Part shown: piece after piece, positions 9,801 to 20,735 of the stretch
How positions within the stretch are numbered: the first letter of the stretch is position 1
Layout: each line of letters begins with the position of its first letter
Source of the DNA: Blastobasis lacticolella
Lineage: Eukaryota > Arthropoda > Insecta > Lepidoptera > Blastobasidae
NCBI GenBank assembly: GCA_905147135.1
Contig: LR990053.1
Coordinates: 16,070,501-16,134,500 of the forward strand
Reading direction: 5' to 3'
Length of the DNA stretch: 64,000 nt
Notes under the pieces: model-generated
Told to the model about the DNA's origin: nothing
The model's database searches: none
The model's input: the letters and a program-made list of their open reading frames with translations, nothing else
Program-made: the position numbers and the translations under genes

Positions 9801-12800
9801 AGTGTCTTCAGACTCATGATACCAAAGGGTACCGTATGTATGGCATGTGCTCGTGCTAGCATACAACTTTTACTATTTCAAATATTCTTGTATATCGTAT
9901 CACGTAGGTTTATCCTACCTGACATATTTTTATTATTTTGTTTTAATTGACATACCATATTTAATTTACATGTATACTATTATGTATACCATATCTACTT
10001 AGGCTAGACTACTTACCTATGGACATGTTTATTTTAATTTCTTTTGTAATTTATTGTGTTGGACATTTAATGTTACATTGATAGGTATTCCATTACGAAT
10101 AAGTACCTAAATACGCAGTTGACATTTATTAGATATATTTTTATTTTCATTTAACTTTTGACATTTCTTTTTATTAATAATGTAATTACTTATTTAATTT
10201 CATTGTAATTATTATTATTTATATTATGACGAAATCTCTGTGAATTGCTTATATGAATGTGTAGTATAATGTAATTTTCATTGATTAATAAATGAATCTA
10301 ATCTAATCTATGGCATCTCTGAAATCGCCATGCAAACGGTACCCCTCGATATCATAAATTTGATGTCGCCCTGTGTAAATTCGACCTAACAAAGGGAAAG
10401 GGACGTGTTGCCATAGACACTAAGCATTTCAATGTGTCTTAGCTACAAGCGTGACTGAGAGAATGAGTTTGGGCGAATCTGTCGCGTAGTAGCGTTAGAA
10501 TCGTCCTTCAAATTCATAGAGTAAACTTACCGTAACCGGCCGCCAGACATTAGAAACGCCAAGTCGTTCAACATTGGTGGAATACTCTGTAAAGAGAGAA
10601 TTAATACAATTTATTATTGTGGTGTAGTATGATGTCCTATGTATAGTAACATAAACAGTACAGTGCGGAAGGCCCAGGACCGGCCTTTCTGGAGATCTCT
10701 GGGGGAGGCCTATGCCCAGCAGTGGTCGTCTTTCGGCTGATATGATGATGTTGATAAACAGTATTATAAAAACAAACGACAGAAAAAGTCGGATAACTCT
10801 CGGATCGGTTCTTGAACGGAGTTTAATGAAACTTTAGTGTTATAGATTTATCATCAAAACAGGTCTTGCCTGCACTTTTTAAATTATAAATTGGTCGAAA
10901 CCAAGTTTTAGCCCACCCCATTCAGCCCGCGGGCCCAAATGACCAATATCATATATCCAAAGAAAGCCAAATGTTTCCCCTTCTAGTTTTCCGCCTACGA
11001 AGCCGTGAGCGAAAACTAGCTTAGCGAACATATTTTTGCAACCGACAGTTCCAGAGTCCCTACATTGACACACATTATCACGACCAAAGGCCAAAACATC
11101 AAAGCGAAATACTAAGAAATTACGTATTCCGTACGCAAAGTGTCTAATCATAAATACAGCGCACAATTACGTAGTGACGTGACAATTACACGCCTCGTCT
11201 ACGTGTTTGCATTCGATAGGTACATACAGTTGACGCGTCATTCTCACTTACTGGACTGATAAGGAGGTTGAGACAGACAGAGCCGCGAACTTTCCACATT
11301 ACGCGACGCGGGTAATCGCCACCGCAATATAGTCAACAACATACGATATCAGCTATTGTTATAAAAACTACATTTTCTATATGTTGTAGTTTAAACAATC
11401 GGTGTAAGGATTGGTATTCGTCACGCTTAACACATTTGCGTGGCCAAAGAAATGTGTGACAGTATTGAGTTCGGTATAGTGTTTTCTCTTTTGAACATCA
11501 CTACTGGCTCCTAGTTAGGAGCTACAGATGTATAACTGAATCGCTCGCCGCTAGGCGATCTCCAACCTCCAAATCTATTCTATTTGGAATCTTGGAATCT
11601 ATTCCAACGGTTTTCAACTTTGATATTCGGCATGAAAAATTCAATATTTCTAAATTCACATTGGCAAAACCGAAAGGGTATGACGTAATGTTTAAAACTA
11701 TCACGGTTATTATTACATATTTTAATATCGGGCTACTCGTCAACAAAGGTACCCGGTAGGAAACCCGGTTAACATACCCTTAAAATGCGAAAGGGTATTT
11801 TAACATACCCTTAAAATGCGAAAGGGTATGATTAAAAAATGGGGAAAATCAGCATTATGCATCAAAATGTTGAATTATTCATGTCGAAAATTAAAATCGA
11901 AAACCGTTCGGTTCGAAGCGAGCGATTTAAAAATAGGGACCCTGCATGTCTATCACAAGTGTGCCCGCGACACAGCTCGCGCCGCGAGAGAGTGTTTGTT
12001 TCCTTCTCTCAATATTAAGATAATAGAGATAGCACTATCTATGTCGCGCCTTTTCTCGCTTATCGCGCGCGAGGGCAACATGTGCTTAGGAGTTAGGACC
12101 CTGGACTCTTTTCAAGTTTCTTTACAGAGTAGTGAAGTTACTTCACTGCTGTAACACTGTAATGGCCATTTCACTAAACTTTGGAATCGGCTAAGTTCCT
12201 TATTATCTCAATTTGAACGTTGCTGATTGGATAAAAACTAGTTAAGACGGAACTTAGGCGATTCCTAAGTTTAGTGAAAACGGATATTAGTCAATTCAAT
12301 AAATATAATTGGTGTTTAAGGTAATAAATGAAATTGGGTCATAAGGAAATGAGGTCTTCAGAAATGGCTATCCCACATGAAAATATAGGGCTGAATCATA
12401 GCAGGACATTGAATTAGTAATGAAGAAATTATTTTCCTTAGCAGCACATGAGGATACTGTTAAGTTTCCTTAGTATCAAAGTGTAGGCAATTATGTCGTC
12501 ATGCGTTTGTTAGAATCGTTAAAATAGATATAACAGTGCCAAAATGATCGATATAATTTTGAAACTGATGTGTGTAATAATAGACAATACTTACGACCAA
12601 TAGTTTTTGGCCGCCACTTGTAGTTGCAATATGCGTAACTTCCGTGTTTTAATATCTATTAGTTTATAATGTGTGTATCTGTCTAACTGCATATCTGTGG
12701 TCTATCTGTGATGTGGTATGGTAGCTTCCAGACGAATGAACCGATTTCGATATGTGTTTTTATTTAAAAATCAGTTTATTCGTTTTGTTTCCTTAAACTC

Positions 12801-15800
12801 GGTTATTTTATCGGGTTTTTTGTCGGGGCTTCCCCACCATGTCGATTACGTTAGTTCATCTATTTTAATATTTGTAAATTAATTATGTATTAAGTACCAG
12901 AAATTTGTATTATTTTACAGTGCGTTCGTTTTTAAACTGTATTGCTGTTCAATTTTTGAGTTTAACAATTCATAAATCTAATAAAATTTCATGTCTTTTA
13001 TGAATATAGATAGGTGTGTACAGGTAATCTTACGCGTATTCCAATTTGTAGGCTAATGACCGCCTCGAAATATGCGTTCTATTATGTATCAACTCAAGTT
13101 ATTGGTACCAAAAATCTTGGCGACTCAATTCGGCCACCGCACCACCCGCCGCGGGCTGAGTGCCCATCTACATAACGTAGACCCCATGTCGGTGTTTAGG
13201 TGCCGCCATATTGGAGTGATGTGAAGTTCCACGTGTATACGGGCCCGTCTGTGTATGTCTGCCGGCCGAATGATGCGTGACGCGTCAGATCGCGTCAGGC
13301 ACGCCACACACGCGCTATGTATCATAACTGGCTTTGTCACATGCGAGTGAGAAAACTTTAACCATACTAAATTTTTATATTCCTTAGTTCCGTTTCTTGA
13401 TTTTGACAGTCCCTTTAGGAAATGTAAGAATGGCAATGAAATCAATGTATCGGATAACAATCATTATTTAAATATAAAAATTTTAATCATAACTGTTGAT
13501 TAACGTGCGGTTAATGCAATGAATATTTTCACAATTTCAGATGGCGCTAGTGAGTCGTAAGGTCTGTTGTCAAAATTCTGTCGTTCTGGGACAGAAACAA
13601 CTACTGTAAAATGACGAATTCATTCCGGCCAATGAGAGGGCTTTATTTGGACAGCAGACCTTACGTCACAGTACCGCCATCTCGTGGATTTTAGAATCGC
13701 GAAAACCGTCGTAAATCGCACGCTTGTATGGCGTGACATCTATCAAAATTCCATGAGTTGGTCTTCCAATTCGCTTTGAAGCGAGCAAAACACCTGTATC
13801 TCGCGCGACAAATCCCCACATGCATAGCAGGCTGAACGTACCTGCTGAACATCGTCCAGGTCGTCTAGATTGCTCATGCCGTCCAGGTTGCTAACGTCGT
13901 CAAGGTTGCTCATGTCGGCGTCACTGAAGTCGTCGCCGGAGACGCCGGCCTCCGCTTCGGTCTCCAGCTGCTCGATAAAACCGCTCGCGCAGTAGGGGCA
14001 TGTGTAGTCCTGGAATGCAAGGTGGCCTTGTATCAGTCCAATTTTTATTTTATTTTAAAAGATGGACAAGTGGACCTCTTGAAGGAAAGTGGTCACTGCT
14101 TTTTTGGACACCTGCACGAGCGAGGGTCGTGCGACGAACGGTTTTGAGGTCTCCTATTGGTCGGGCGACGTATGTTACACGATCATAGTCGCATGACCGT
14201 TGCCAATTAGGACAGCGCCTTAGACTGTCTGACTGAGTAGCTGTAAAATCTAAAATAAAAGTTGGATTTAATAGTTTTTTATTCCATTTTATAGCCCAGG
14301 AAGTAAGAAATCCATACACTGTATCCGGACAAATTTTGATGCATTGGTTGGATGCGTTGAAACTCAGTAGGTGGCGCTACTGGGACAAGCATTTCTTCAG
14401 CAACAGTTGTTTACTTAGGAACGGGTTTGTTACCTTTTTGTTGCCTACAACCTAATTCTTATTATAGATGTTATGGGCGACAGTGGCCACTTACCTTCAG
14501 GTGGGCTGTCTGCTAGCTCGTCACTGAGCAGCATAAAAAAAGAGTTACATGAGCAACTTGTATCAGAACTGAACTTAAAAAGCGTTTAGATCAGGGGTCA
14601 CCAAATGACGGACAGCGGTCCGCATCCGGAACCTACCTATTTGGTGCGGACCTTAAGTATACACCTGCATTACTTGAGTATAGGCGCGGTTATATAATAA
14701 TATGCCAAAGACCGAAAATTCCTAGCTCACTGCTCTAGTTCAATTATTCATTTTGGCTGTCACCTCAGCGTTTAGGAACCAAAATATCAAAACCTATCAC
14801 CTAAAATGGGATTTTAGCAATAGAACCGCCGGCGATGTCGGCGATGACGTATTTTAGCTCGCTAGGTGGCGCCACAGTAAGGTCTTGTCTCTACTCATAT
14901 AATGCCGTTTTATTGGCTAAAACCGAACTGAGCCACTCTGAGCATGTAATTCTGACCAATAGCACAACATATTTTGACAACAGACCTCACTCGTCACTGG
15001 CGCCATCTAGTGGAATTTGGTTTCGATCAGTCCCTGTTTTGTTTCTCAGTGATAAAAACTGAATATAGGTAAAAACTCCAGCTATCATCTTGATCCTGAA
15101 ATCTGTGCAAACCTTCCCATAAAAGTTCAACTAGATTGCCAACAACTATACAACTTACACATTCAGTATTAATTGCAATGAACAACCACTAAAATAAAGA
15201 TTAACAGAGTTTGTTACAAATTGCTCTATAGTTTACAGAACACCCACAGTCTAAAATAAATAACAGTATCTCTTAAAGCACATCACATCAAAATAAAGAG
15301 GATGATAAGTTATAACAGTGTATAGTTGGATGAACCTAAAACTTAAACTGATTATAACACTACATTCTACATACATTTTAATGACTTGTGCAGAAAAGTA
15401 CTGGTTTAGGAAACTAATCACACAATACACTTTACTGTTTACAAGCATTAGGTACAACATTAAAAGACAACCTAGACCTTGATTAATAAATGTAGACAAT
15501 GCATCTATTCTTTGTGGAATATTATTGTACGCTTTACAATTCTAATACTTCAAACTCATGCCAACCTTTCCATCCTGTAACAATATAAAAACATGCATTG
15601 TTTCTACTAATGATAAATTCATAGATATGAAAAGGTTCATTCAGTATTTGATCGTTGTTAATTTTCCTATTCTCAATAGCATCAGTTACATTTTGGATTT
15701 TCCTAGTCCATAATACTGACCTGACGTGTCAGACGAAAAGCAAATCATTAAAAAATATAAAAAGGAATAATTTATTAGAGAATTTATTGGTATTAAATTT

Positions 15801-16835
15801 ATAATTTTATTTCAAAAAACAAATTTTTACATAATTTACACAAAATTATTTGACATTTAATACAATTTTAAATGTATTGAGAGGTTGATGATTGACATAA
15901 AATTTAATACATACAATTGAGGGTTAAATTTTTACTGTAATTTGTGTATGCAACTCAGTGGTTGGTGTTTCCGACCACGTTTTGTCAGTATTTCGGTGGT
16001 CAGTCTGTTAGTTAGATATGATAGCATTGTTTTCTACCCAATGTATTACAATATTTATTGCTTCATAAGTATACATTTATAGGTAAATATTATGAACCCT
16101 TACAAAGATTGCTGCGAGTGACACTACTGAAAGTATTGCAGCCACACAATACCTTAAAAACTATAAATATTGCCTATTTAGAAGACTCTTTAAACATACT
16201 TAAGTTTACAGTACTTTACATACACAAGATATAAACTAAACTAATTTGCCTAAATTCCAATAAGAATATTAATTTTCTGATCAGAACAGCACATTCATTA
16301 ATTTAGTACTTAAAAACATGAATCAGACAAAATAAAATAGTATTGTCATGAGTAACATAGAATAACAATTAACTTTGTTCAGAATGAATGCCACGAGGAT
16401 ATTGTATGGCAATCTTCATTGGTGTTTTGTTTATCTACTTGGTTCAATGTTTATATCTTGTATGTTGCAACAATATCAAAATTTATGTAAGTCAGAGAAA
16501 CTCAATAACTTCGTTCCAAGACCTAGATTAAGAACACCAGTGCACGTGCACCAGAAACATTTGATTTCGAATACATGTTAGGTATACCTACAAATAATAG
16601 GTAGGCACGTAGGAGCTATGAAACTGCCAAAAGAATCAATACAAAATCGATGTAGGATGACCTTGAATAATGATTGCAGCTATGTCGTTACGCCGGATGT
16701 TAGCAAAAACGATATTGTCACCCAAAAATAGCAAATCAAACAGATTTTTACCTGCAAAACATCTTCAAATTCAATGTTACACCTGTGGCAAAAGAAGCGA
16801 GCAGTGGGCCTCCGCTCCACCAAAGCGTCAGCCAT
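6724..16835 (-). CDS. RNF126: RNF126/RNF115-like E3 ubiquitin ligase, N-terminal part (4 exons)
   Basis: Exons (minus strand): 16835-16752, 14009-13842, 10586-10531, 6854-6724. They join in consistent phases (0, 0, 2, 1) to give 146 residues plus one base. The protein starts MADALVERRPTARFFCHRC. Cysteines 16, 19, 32 and 35 form the zinc ribbon that in RNF126/BCA2 proteins binds ubiquitin or BAG6 clients. An acidic Asn/Leu/Asp-rich linker (residues 53-84) follows, then the 'GDYVFGGEG' segment that precedes the conserved 'LDAIVTQLL' helix in this family. The RING-H2 domain and the stop codon are not in the window; the next exon must lie left of position 1. Known family role: cytosolic quality-control ubiquitin ligase (Drosophila Iruka). 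The introns are large and transposon-filled. RNF115 is the alternative name; the two are not separable here. Confidence 0.88.
6855..7493. other. RNF126-like intron 3, proximal part
   Basis: I see no exon or recognisable repeat in this AT-rich stretch. A short inverted repeat lies near 7381-7415 ('aaggactgcttgactagcga' facing 'ttaagcagtccttcc'). Confidence 0.4.
7494..7905. repeat. MITE family M1, copy 2
   Basis: The element runs from 'aatgagcagttttccaatag' to 'ctggaaaactcctcctt', with imperfect terminal inverted repeats. It carries inner 'ctagatggcgc' and 'gcgccatctattgatgc' blocks shared with 1-355 and 17911-18403. Confidence 0.85.
8102..8275. repeat. PIF/Harbinger-type MITE with TAA duplication
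   Basis: The terminal inverted repeats are 'gggccgatttttcaatcc' and the near-exact complement 'ggattgaacaatcggccc'. A TAA target duplication lies on each side (8099-8101 and 8276-8278). A 3-bp TWA duplication with a GG-starting repeat is the PIF/Harbinger signature. The AT-rich interior has no coding capacity. Confidence 0.85.
8279..8510. repeat. Dispersed repeat remnant
   Basis: 'gtggcaaacaagcttgcggcctgcctgatg' (given here as a description of the 8280-8309 motif) resembles, in inverse or altered form, the 'aggtggcccgcttgcctgtttg' family found at 33294, 47858 and 61620. The motif is degenerate. No gene is seen; the 74-residue antisense frame here is repeat noise. Confidence 0.4.
8765..9056. 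repeat. MITE with AGAGAT-type ends
   Basis: The ends are 'agagatgggcgataaataac' and, inverted, 'agagacaggtgataaataac'. A nested inner pair, 'cggcggcatgttag' and 'ctaatatgccgccg', forms a hairpin at one end. The terminal motif suggests hAT, but I find no convincing 8-bp target duplication; the flanks share only GTAC. Confidence 0.7.
9090..9200. repeat. Fragment of a 'ggcgcca' MITE (family M3)
   Basis: 'gaacgttcaaagttgacagc' and 'actcgacagtggcgccaa' match the M3 copy at 42328-42690. Only one end is preserved. Confidence 0.55.
9330..9570 (-). repeat. tRNA-type SINE family A, partial copy
   Basis: The internal body 'gatccaggatttggcagatc' followed by 'gaacctgaccagat' and 'catcacgatgttttccctca' is shared with the full copies at 41206, 46915 and 55890. 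The tRNA-like head is missing. The element is in reverse orientation. Confidence 0.8.
9571..10315. other. AT-rich intronic DNA with LINE-like 3' tail
   Basis: No exon is visible. The stretch is strongly AT-rich and ends in 'aatgaatctaatctaatct', a short tandem tail of the sort left by non-LTR retrotransposons. Confidence 0.4.
10531..10586 (-). CDS. RNF126: RNF126-like exon 3
   Basis: A 56-bp exon between acceptor 'ctctttacag' and donor 'gtaagt', phase 0 to 2, reading 'SIPPMLNDLAFLMSGGRL'. The identification rests on clean splice sites and phase agreement with exons 2 and 4. Its sequence alone is weakly diagnostic. Confidence 0.75.
10655..10755 (+). repeat. LINE 3' tail fragment
   Basis: 'gaggcctatgcccagcagtgg' (10707 onward) followed by 'cggctgatatgatgatg' is a 3'-end signature I recall as very frequent in moth and butterfly genomes. 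Only the tail is present. It supports the lepidopteran assignment. Confidence 0.65.
10756..11534. other. RNF126-like intron 2, no gene seen
   Basis: I see no supported exon or clear mobile element. A 95-residue minus-strand open frame at 10879-11166 has no recognisable domain and is treated as chance. Confidence 0.4.
11535..11945 (+). repeat. Degenerate copy of the long-TIR element core repeat
   Basis: The segment around 11629-11690 ('catgaaaaattcaatattt' onward) and the 'aaaaccgttcggttcgaagc' block match, in the opposite orientation, the DNA under the ORF at 1475-1873. Stops interrupt the frame. A 31-bp motif is duplicated in tandem at 11770-11830. Confidence 0.6.
12161..12286. repeat. Short inverted-repeat MITE
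   Basis: 'ccatttcactaaactttgga' followed by 'ggctaagttcc' faces 'ggaacttaggcgattcctaa' followed by 'gtttagtgaaaacgg'. This gives roughly 35-bp imperfect inverted repeats around an AT-rich loop. Confidence 0.7.
12290..13530. other. RNF126-like intron 2, no gene seen
   Basis: The stretch is AT-rich with scattered dispersed-repeat phrases. The 111-residue antisense frame at 13125-13460 has no recognisable domain. No exon with matching splice phase was found. Confidence 0.4.
13538..13685. repeat. MITE family M3, copy
   Basis: 'cagatggcgctagtgagtcg' followed by 'taaggtctgttgtc' is repeated inverted at the right end ('gcagaccttacgtcacagta', 'ccgccatctcg'). The copy ends about 160 bp from RNF126-like exon 2. 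Confidence 0.8.
13842..14009 (-). CDS. RNF126: RNF126-like exon 2
   Basis: Acceptor 'ttgcattccag' and donor 'gtacgt' bound 56 codons, phase 0 to 0. 'DYTCPYCASGFIEQLE' holds the second zinc pair, C32 and C35. It then turns into an acidic SNLDD-type tandem linker ('MSNLDDVSNLDGMSNLDD'). Confidence 0.9.
14200..14850. other. RNF126-like intron 1, no gene seen
   Basis: Fragmentary dispersed repeats only; I find no exon and no RNA gene. Confidence 0.4.
14858..15013. repeat. MITE family M3, copy
   Basis: 'gctaggtggcgccacagtaa' and 'ggtcttgtctc' face 'acaacagacctcactcg' and 'tcactggcgccatctagtgg'. It has the same inverted termini as 13538-13685 and 42328-42690. Confidence 0.8.
15014..16751. other. 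RNF126-like intron 1, AT-rich
   Basis: This is 1.7 kb of AT-rich DNA between coding exons 1 and 2. No exon, RNA gene or clear repeat is seen. Confidence 0.45.
16752..16835 (-). CDS. RNF126: RNF126-like exon 1 (start codon)
   Basis: 28 codons from ATG at 16835, ending in 'GATGTTTTGCAG' before the donor GTAAAA (phase 0). It carries the first zinc-ribbon pair, C16 and C19, in 'RFFCHRCNIEF'. The ATG is the first one that opens this conserved frame. Confidence 0.88.
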
Positions 16836-17326
16836 TCCTGAGTTTTATACACAAATACACAAACAAACGATTATTGTTAGATAATGTATCTGAGGATTGT
16901 GCTTATAAGTCAAACAATGAACAGAAATTTATCATTCGCCATTTTTTTGAAACACACGCACAATATAACTTTTTTCCAAAATGAATGAAGTTGAAGCGCA
17001 TGGAATCAGTCAATTACGTTCCATTACATATTTGTAGTCAATGACATCAACAACAAGAAACAATTGTATTATATTTAAATTATTTCAAAGATACCTATTA
17101 CACAAATATAGTCTTGTTTGATAAGAAAATTTTAAAAACAATGAATTTTTGTGTCATTGTAACGTAAAAATACGTTTTATTTATTTTGAATTTACAACTT
17201 CTGCGTAATCCAAACCATGACCATAGATTAAGGAATATTTGACTATAGATAAGTGATAAAGGGCATGCTAGACAGCGCATCTCTTAACCCTTACATCGGC
17301 CGGCCGTACCGCCCGACGCACAGATC
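16836..17326. other. Upstream region of the RNF126-like gene
   Basis: The promoter and 5' leader of the minus-strand gene should lie here. I see no TATA box in a fitting position and no clear initiator. Confidence 0.35.
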
Positions 17327-17440
17327 TCCGATAGTACGCCGCCATATCTTGATCCAATTGAAGCAGAGCCAGAGCTGCCTTGCTGCGATTGGTCCCTACT
17401 CAATTGGATCAAGATGGCGGGCGGCTTACTATCGGAAATA
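17327..17440. repeat. Palindromic MITE upstream of the RNF126-like gene
   Basis: 'ccgatagtacgccgccatat' plus 'cttgatccaattga' is mirrored by 'tcaattggatcaagatggcg' plus 'ggcggcttactatcgg'. The arms are about 35 bp around a 45-bp loop. It lies about 500 bp upstream of the start codon. Confidence 0.85.
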
Positions 17441-17607
17441 GGTGGTTTTAGAAACAGATAGTGTTTGATTTATTGGTATTTACCAGACTTCTATATATGG
17501 ACCGGTTCATTGTACAAAGGCAATGACACCACTTCATTGGAGCTAACACTGCAATGGAGCACCAACGTCGTCTCAGTGACCTTTTTGGCCATGTACGCGA
17601 ATAGTCG

Positions 17608-17866
17608 CTACTTTCATCAACACAGCCCGTCACAGTCCACTGCAGGACTTACGGCCTCTCCCACGAAAGGGGAGGTTATTGCCATAATCTCCACGCTTGG
17701 CAAGCGGGTTGGAGATCGCAGAGTTTAAATATAACAATGGAAAATGCTGCTGCCCATTTTCCAGACTACGGAGACTCTTGATATTTTGTCTCGAAAACAT
17801 TAGTCGCCTTGTACGGCACCCATGGTTGGTGTTATTCTACTCTGCCGGACACCATACAAGTCGCTA
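17608..17866 (+). repeat. Dispersed repeat family C, copy
   Basis: The shared body runs 'cacagtccactgcagg', 'ggggaggttattgcc', 'ataatctccacgcttgg', 'gttggagatcgcag', 'gctgctgccca'. The same order is found at 34637-34860, 44598-44845 and, inverted, 53905-54152. It is probably a short retroelement or LINE 3' end. Confidence 0.8.
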
Positions 17867-17910
17867 CTTTACAATCTAAGAATACCGTGTTGCGTAGGAA
17901 ACACATGCAC

Positions 17911-18403
17911 TAATGAGGAGTTTTCCAGTAGATATTGTCAGTTGGTTTCAAAAAGCATCAATAGATGGCGCTCCTACAATTTTGGTAATCTTTTTTTAAT
18001 CTGTATGATGGTGGCAGTGATTTCATGCAGCCAACTAATACTAACTTAAAAATAAAAGATTTATTCATATAAACATAGCTTTTGAAAGTTGAAAGGCACA
18101 AGTAGGCACAATGTTCCATTTTAATACAAACCTTTTATATTTAAATTACGTTAATTCTTGATCCTAGCGTCCATAAAACGAAATTACTGAATCAAATTGA
18201 TGTTTTTTTTTTAAATAATTTATTAAAATTTCTAAAATGATTGAAATGTATTGATATGATCCAGTACAAGATACCCAGTGTTTATATCCCCTTTGATAAG
18301 TACCTATTTCAAGCGATCTTTGATTACCAAAATTGTTGAGGCGCCATCTAGCGAGTGATAAGGAATGCTTTAGATACCTATTGGAAAACTGCTCATTTCG
18401 TTA
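17911..18403. repeat. MITE family M1, copy 3 (inverse)
   Basis: It begins 'aatgaggagttttccagtag' and ends 'ctattggaaaactgctcatt'. It has the same inner 'atagatggcgctcctac' and 'ggcgccatctagcgag' blocks as 1-355 and 7494-7905, in the opposite orientation. Confidence 0.85.
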
Positions 18404-18815
18404 AACAGTAACCAATAACAACGATGGTGTATCTTATTTCGCTAAGTATTATAAACATTATGTATAACTCGTTAAAATAATGTTTTTAACATTATTAATA
18501 AATATAATATTGTTTATTGCTAAATAATTAGCCGGCCGTCGTACATGCATGCGCACGATGTGACTTTGCACTGGTAGTATATCACCGGGGATTTAGTTCT
18601 GACCATTAAATGTGGGTAAAACAGAAAAAAAAACTTATTACTGTCATATGTTTAGTACAGCATAACCCGGAACGGACTAATATTTGGAACTAGCGCCATA
18701 GTTACTTTTGTTCAGTTCGAAAATAACTATCCAACGAAGTGTTACACATAGCTATTGGAATGGTTACCACTGTTCATACAAATTATTGTACGCGTTAACA
18801 ATGTTATATCTGGCG
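18404..18815. other. Intergenic DNA, no gene seen
   Basis: An AT-rich stretch between M1 copy 3 and the M4 remnant. Nothing recognisable. Confidence 0.35.
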
Positions 18816-19889
18816 TTTTGACAAGATTATTGACAAACCTATTCGAACCGGTGGCCAAACCCAGAACTAAGTGTTGCCATTTTGAAATGTAATGTCAATG
18901 CTAACAACAGCGACGCTGTCACCCGGTCACACATGTTTGTGGCACTTTTTTTTTGTTTTTTTTTTTGTTTAGGCAGGTCGGGGAAATCCTCATGGACACC
19001 TGGGACGGGACGGCCCAGATAGTGCCGGACTCTTACCGGCTAAAACCCCTACCTGCCATGCTATTTACTTCCATCGAAATAAATCGATGCCATTTATCAT
19101 TCAAAAATAATATTATCTAACGTTATGACTTATTTAGATGTGGGTTCTCAGCTCACCTTTACCTTATCTATTATTATGTCTACATTCATTATTTCTAATA
19201 TCTACTTACTACTATTCTAATTTTACACTACTTTAATAATAATCTGTGTTGTATTTGGGCGTATATCATCCAATATTATATCTGTCACTGGTTAGTTTCA
19301 GTTTATACTTTTGTACTATTTTTATTATACAGGGTGTTTCATAATACATGTATAAAGCCGTGAACTGGATGGAGTGCTAAACGTATTAAAACGATAGGTA
19401 CAATTATTTTTTTCGTGCGTGGAATAGTTACCGAGAAAATGACTATCGAACTTTTTCTTTTTCAATGTCGATAATCACATTTTGAAAACGAAAGACCGCA
19501 TCTCTAGAAATCAGTTGAAATAGATCACTCAAGTTCATAATCAGGTCAATCAACTGAATAATACAATTTTACCAGTTACAGATAGGATATAGGTTTTGTG
19601 CCTTTAAGTCTTTTCTACCTACCGTTTCATATGAGTTTTAAAATTCAATCTAAAGATCACTGTTGAATGCATGTGGTGAGCCTTGGCACAAGTTTATGCA
19701 TTTCTCGTTGAACTTTTCCGCCAGCTCCGAAATAAGGAAATATGTCATTTTAGTACCTATCTAATAGTAATTATTAAATTCTACTCATGTATGAATTCAA
19801 GAAGGTGAATATTAAATTTGAAAAGCTGAAAAAATACCTAGCAACACTATTTACGGACTAGGTACGGTCAGGAAACCCGGTTTTACCCT

Positions 19890-20160
19890 ATCTTCAATTT
19901 ACTAGTAACAGACGCTACGGTTTGCCTTGAGCCGACCAATCATCAGTTGCAGTCGATAGGTACTAATCCTTACGAAGTACAAAATAAAGCAGCTTTTGGG
20001 TTAATACGGATGCGCGGGAATGCCGTCCTTAGTCGGACGTCCGACCACGTATTCCACACTCAAATGCGACTATTTTATCTTGCGTAAGGATTAGTATCAA
20101 CTGCAACTAATGGTTGGTTGGCTCCAGAAAAAGGGGAACGTCTGTTACTACTTAGTTTTT
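19890..20160. repeat. MITE family M5 with central 'gtcggacgtccgac' hairpin
   Basis: 'agtaacagacgctacggttt' and 'gttgcagtcgataggtacta' with 'atccttacg' face the inverted 'cgtaaggattagtatcaact' and 'aacgtctgttactac'. The centre is a palindromic 'gtcggacgtccgac'. A second copy lies at 46170-46430. Confidence 0.75.
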
Positions 20161-20236
20161 AGTGTCAACAACGCTTAAGAAACAAATATGTACCTAGTGG
20201 CCTAGTGGCAGTACAATTACTTGTTTTATGCTACGC

Positions 20237-20735
20237 TTTAACTGAAGGGACAGGTCTACAAGTCCATTATTAGACCTGTTCTCTTATACGGCAGCGAGAC
20301 TTGGCCTCTACTAGAGCGACACAAGCAGGAGTTGCGAGTCACGGAAATGAAGATGCTGCGATGGATGTGTGGGGTTTCCCGCAAAGATCGCGTGCGGAGC
20401 GCCCACATCCGCGGTAGCCTTCGTGTCCGTGACATCGCAGATAAGCTACAGGAGTGTCGCCTTCGATGGTATGGCCACGTCTTGCGCAGACCGGCAAATT
20501 ATGTGGGGAACAGATGTCTGGCCATGCCGCCCCCACCAGGCACGAGAAGGAGAGGCCGGCCCAAGAAGCGATGGCTGGACGTCGTTAAGAGTGACATGCG
20601 TGCCAACGGACTCACTATGAAGGATGCCGAAGACCGAGCAAAGTGGACAAGACATAGCAGGAAGGCGGACCCCGGGCACCCGCGTGTAGCGCGGGGGCGC
20701 AACCGGGATTTAACGCCGAGATGATGATGATGATG
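20237..20735 (+). mobile_element. 5'-truncated RTE retrotransposon, intact frame
   Basis: An uninterrupted frame of about 160 codons (20242-20724) reads the C-terminal end of an RTE reverse transcriptase: 'SIIRPVLLYGSETWPLLERH', 'MKMLRWMCGVSRKDRVR', 'RLRWYGHVLRRP', 'RRRGRPKKRWLDVV'. It ends in a (gat)n tail. A 9-bp duplication 'atgctacgc' flanks it (20228-20236 and 20736-20744). The lack of stops and the clear duplication indicate a young insertion. It lies inside the TIR element. Confidence 0.92.

Noticed and set aside
10879..11166. 95-residue minus-strand frame
   Set aside because: No domain, no fitting splice context, and it lies in an RNF126-like intron; treated as chance.
13125..13460. 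111-residue minus-strand frame
   Set aside because: No recognisable motif, and it overlaps repeat-like phrases in an intron.
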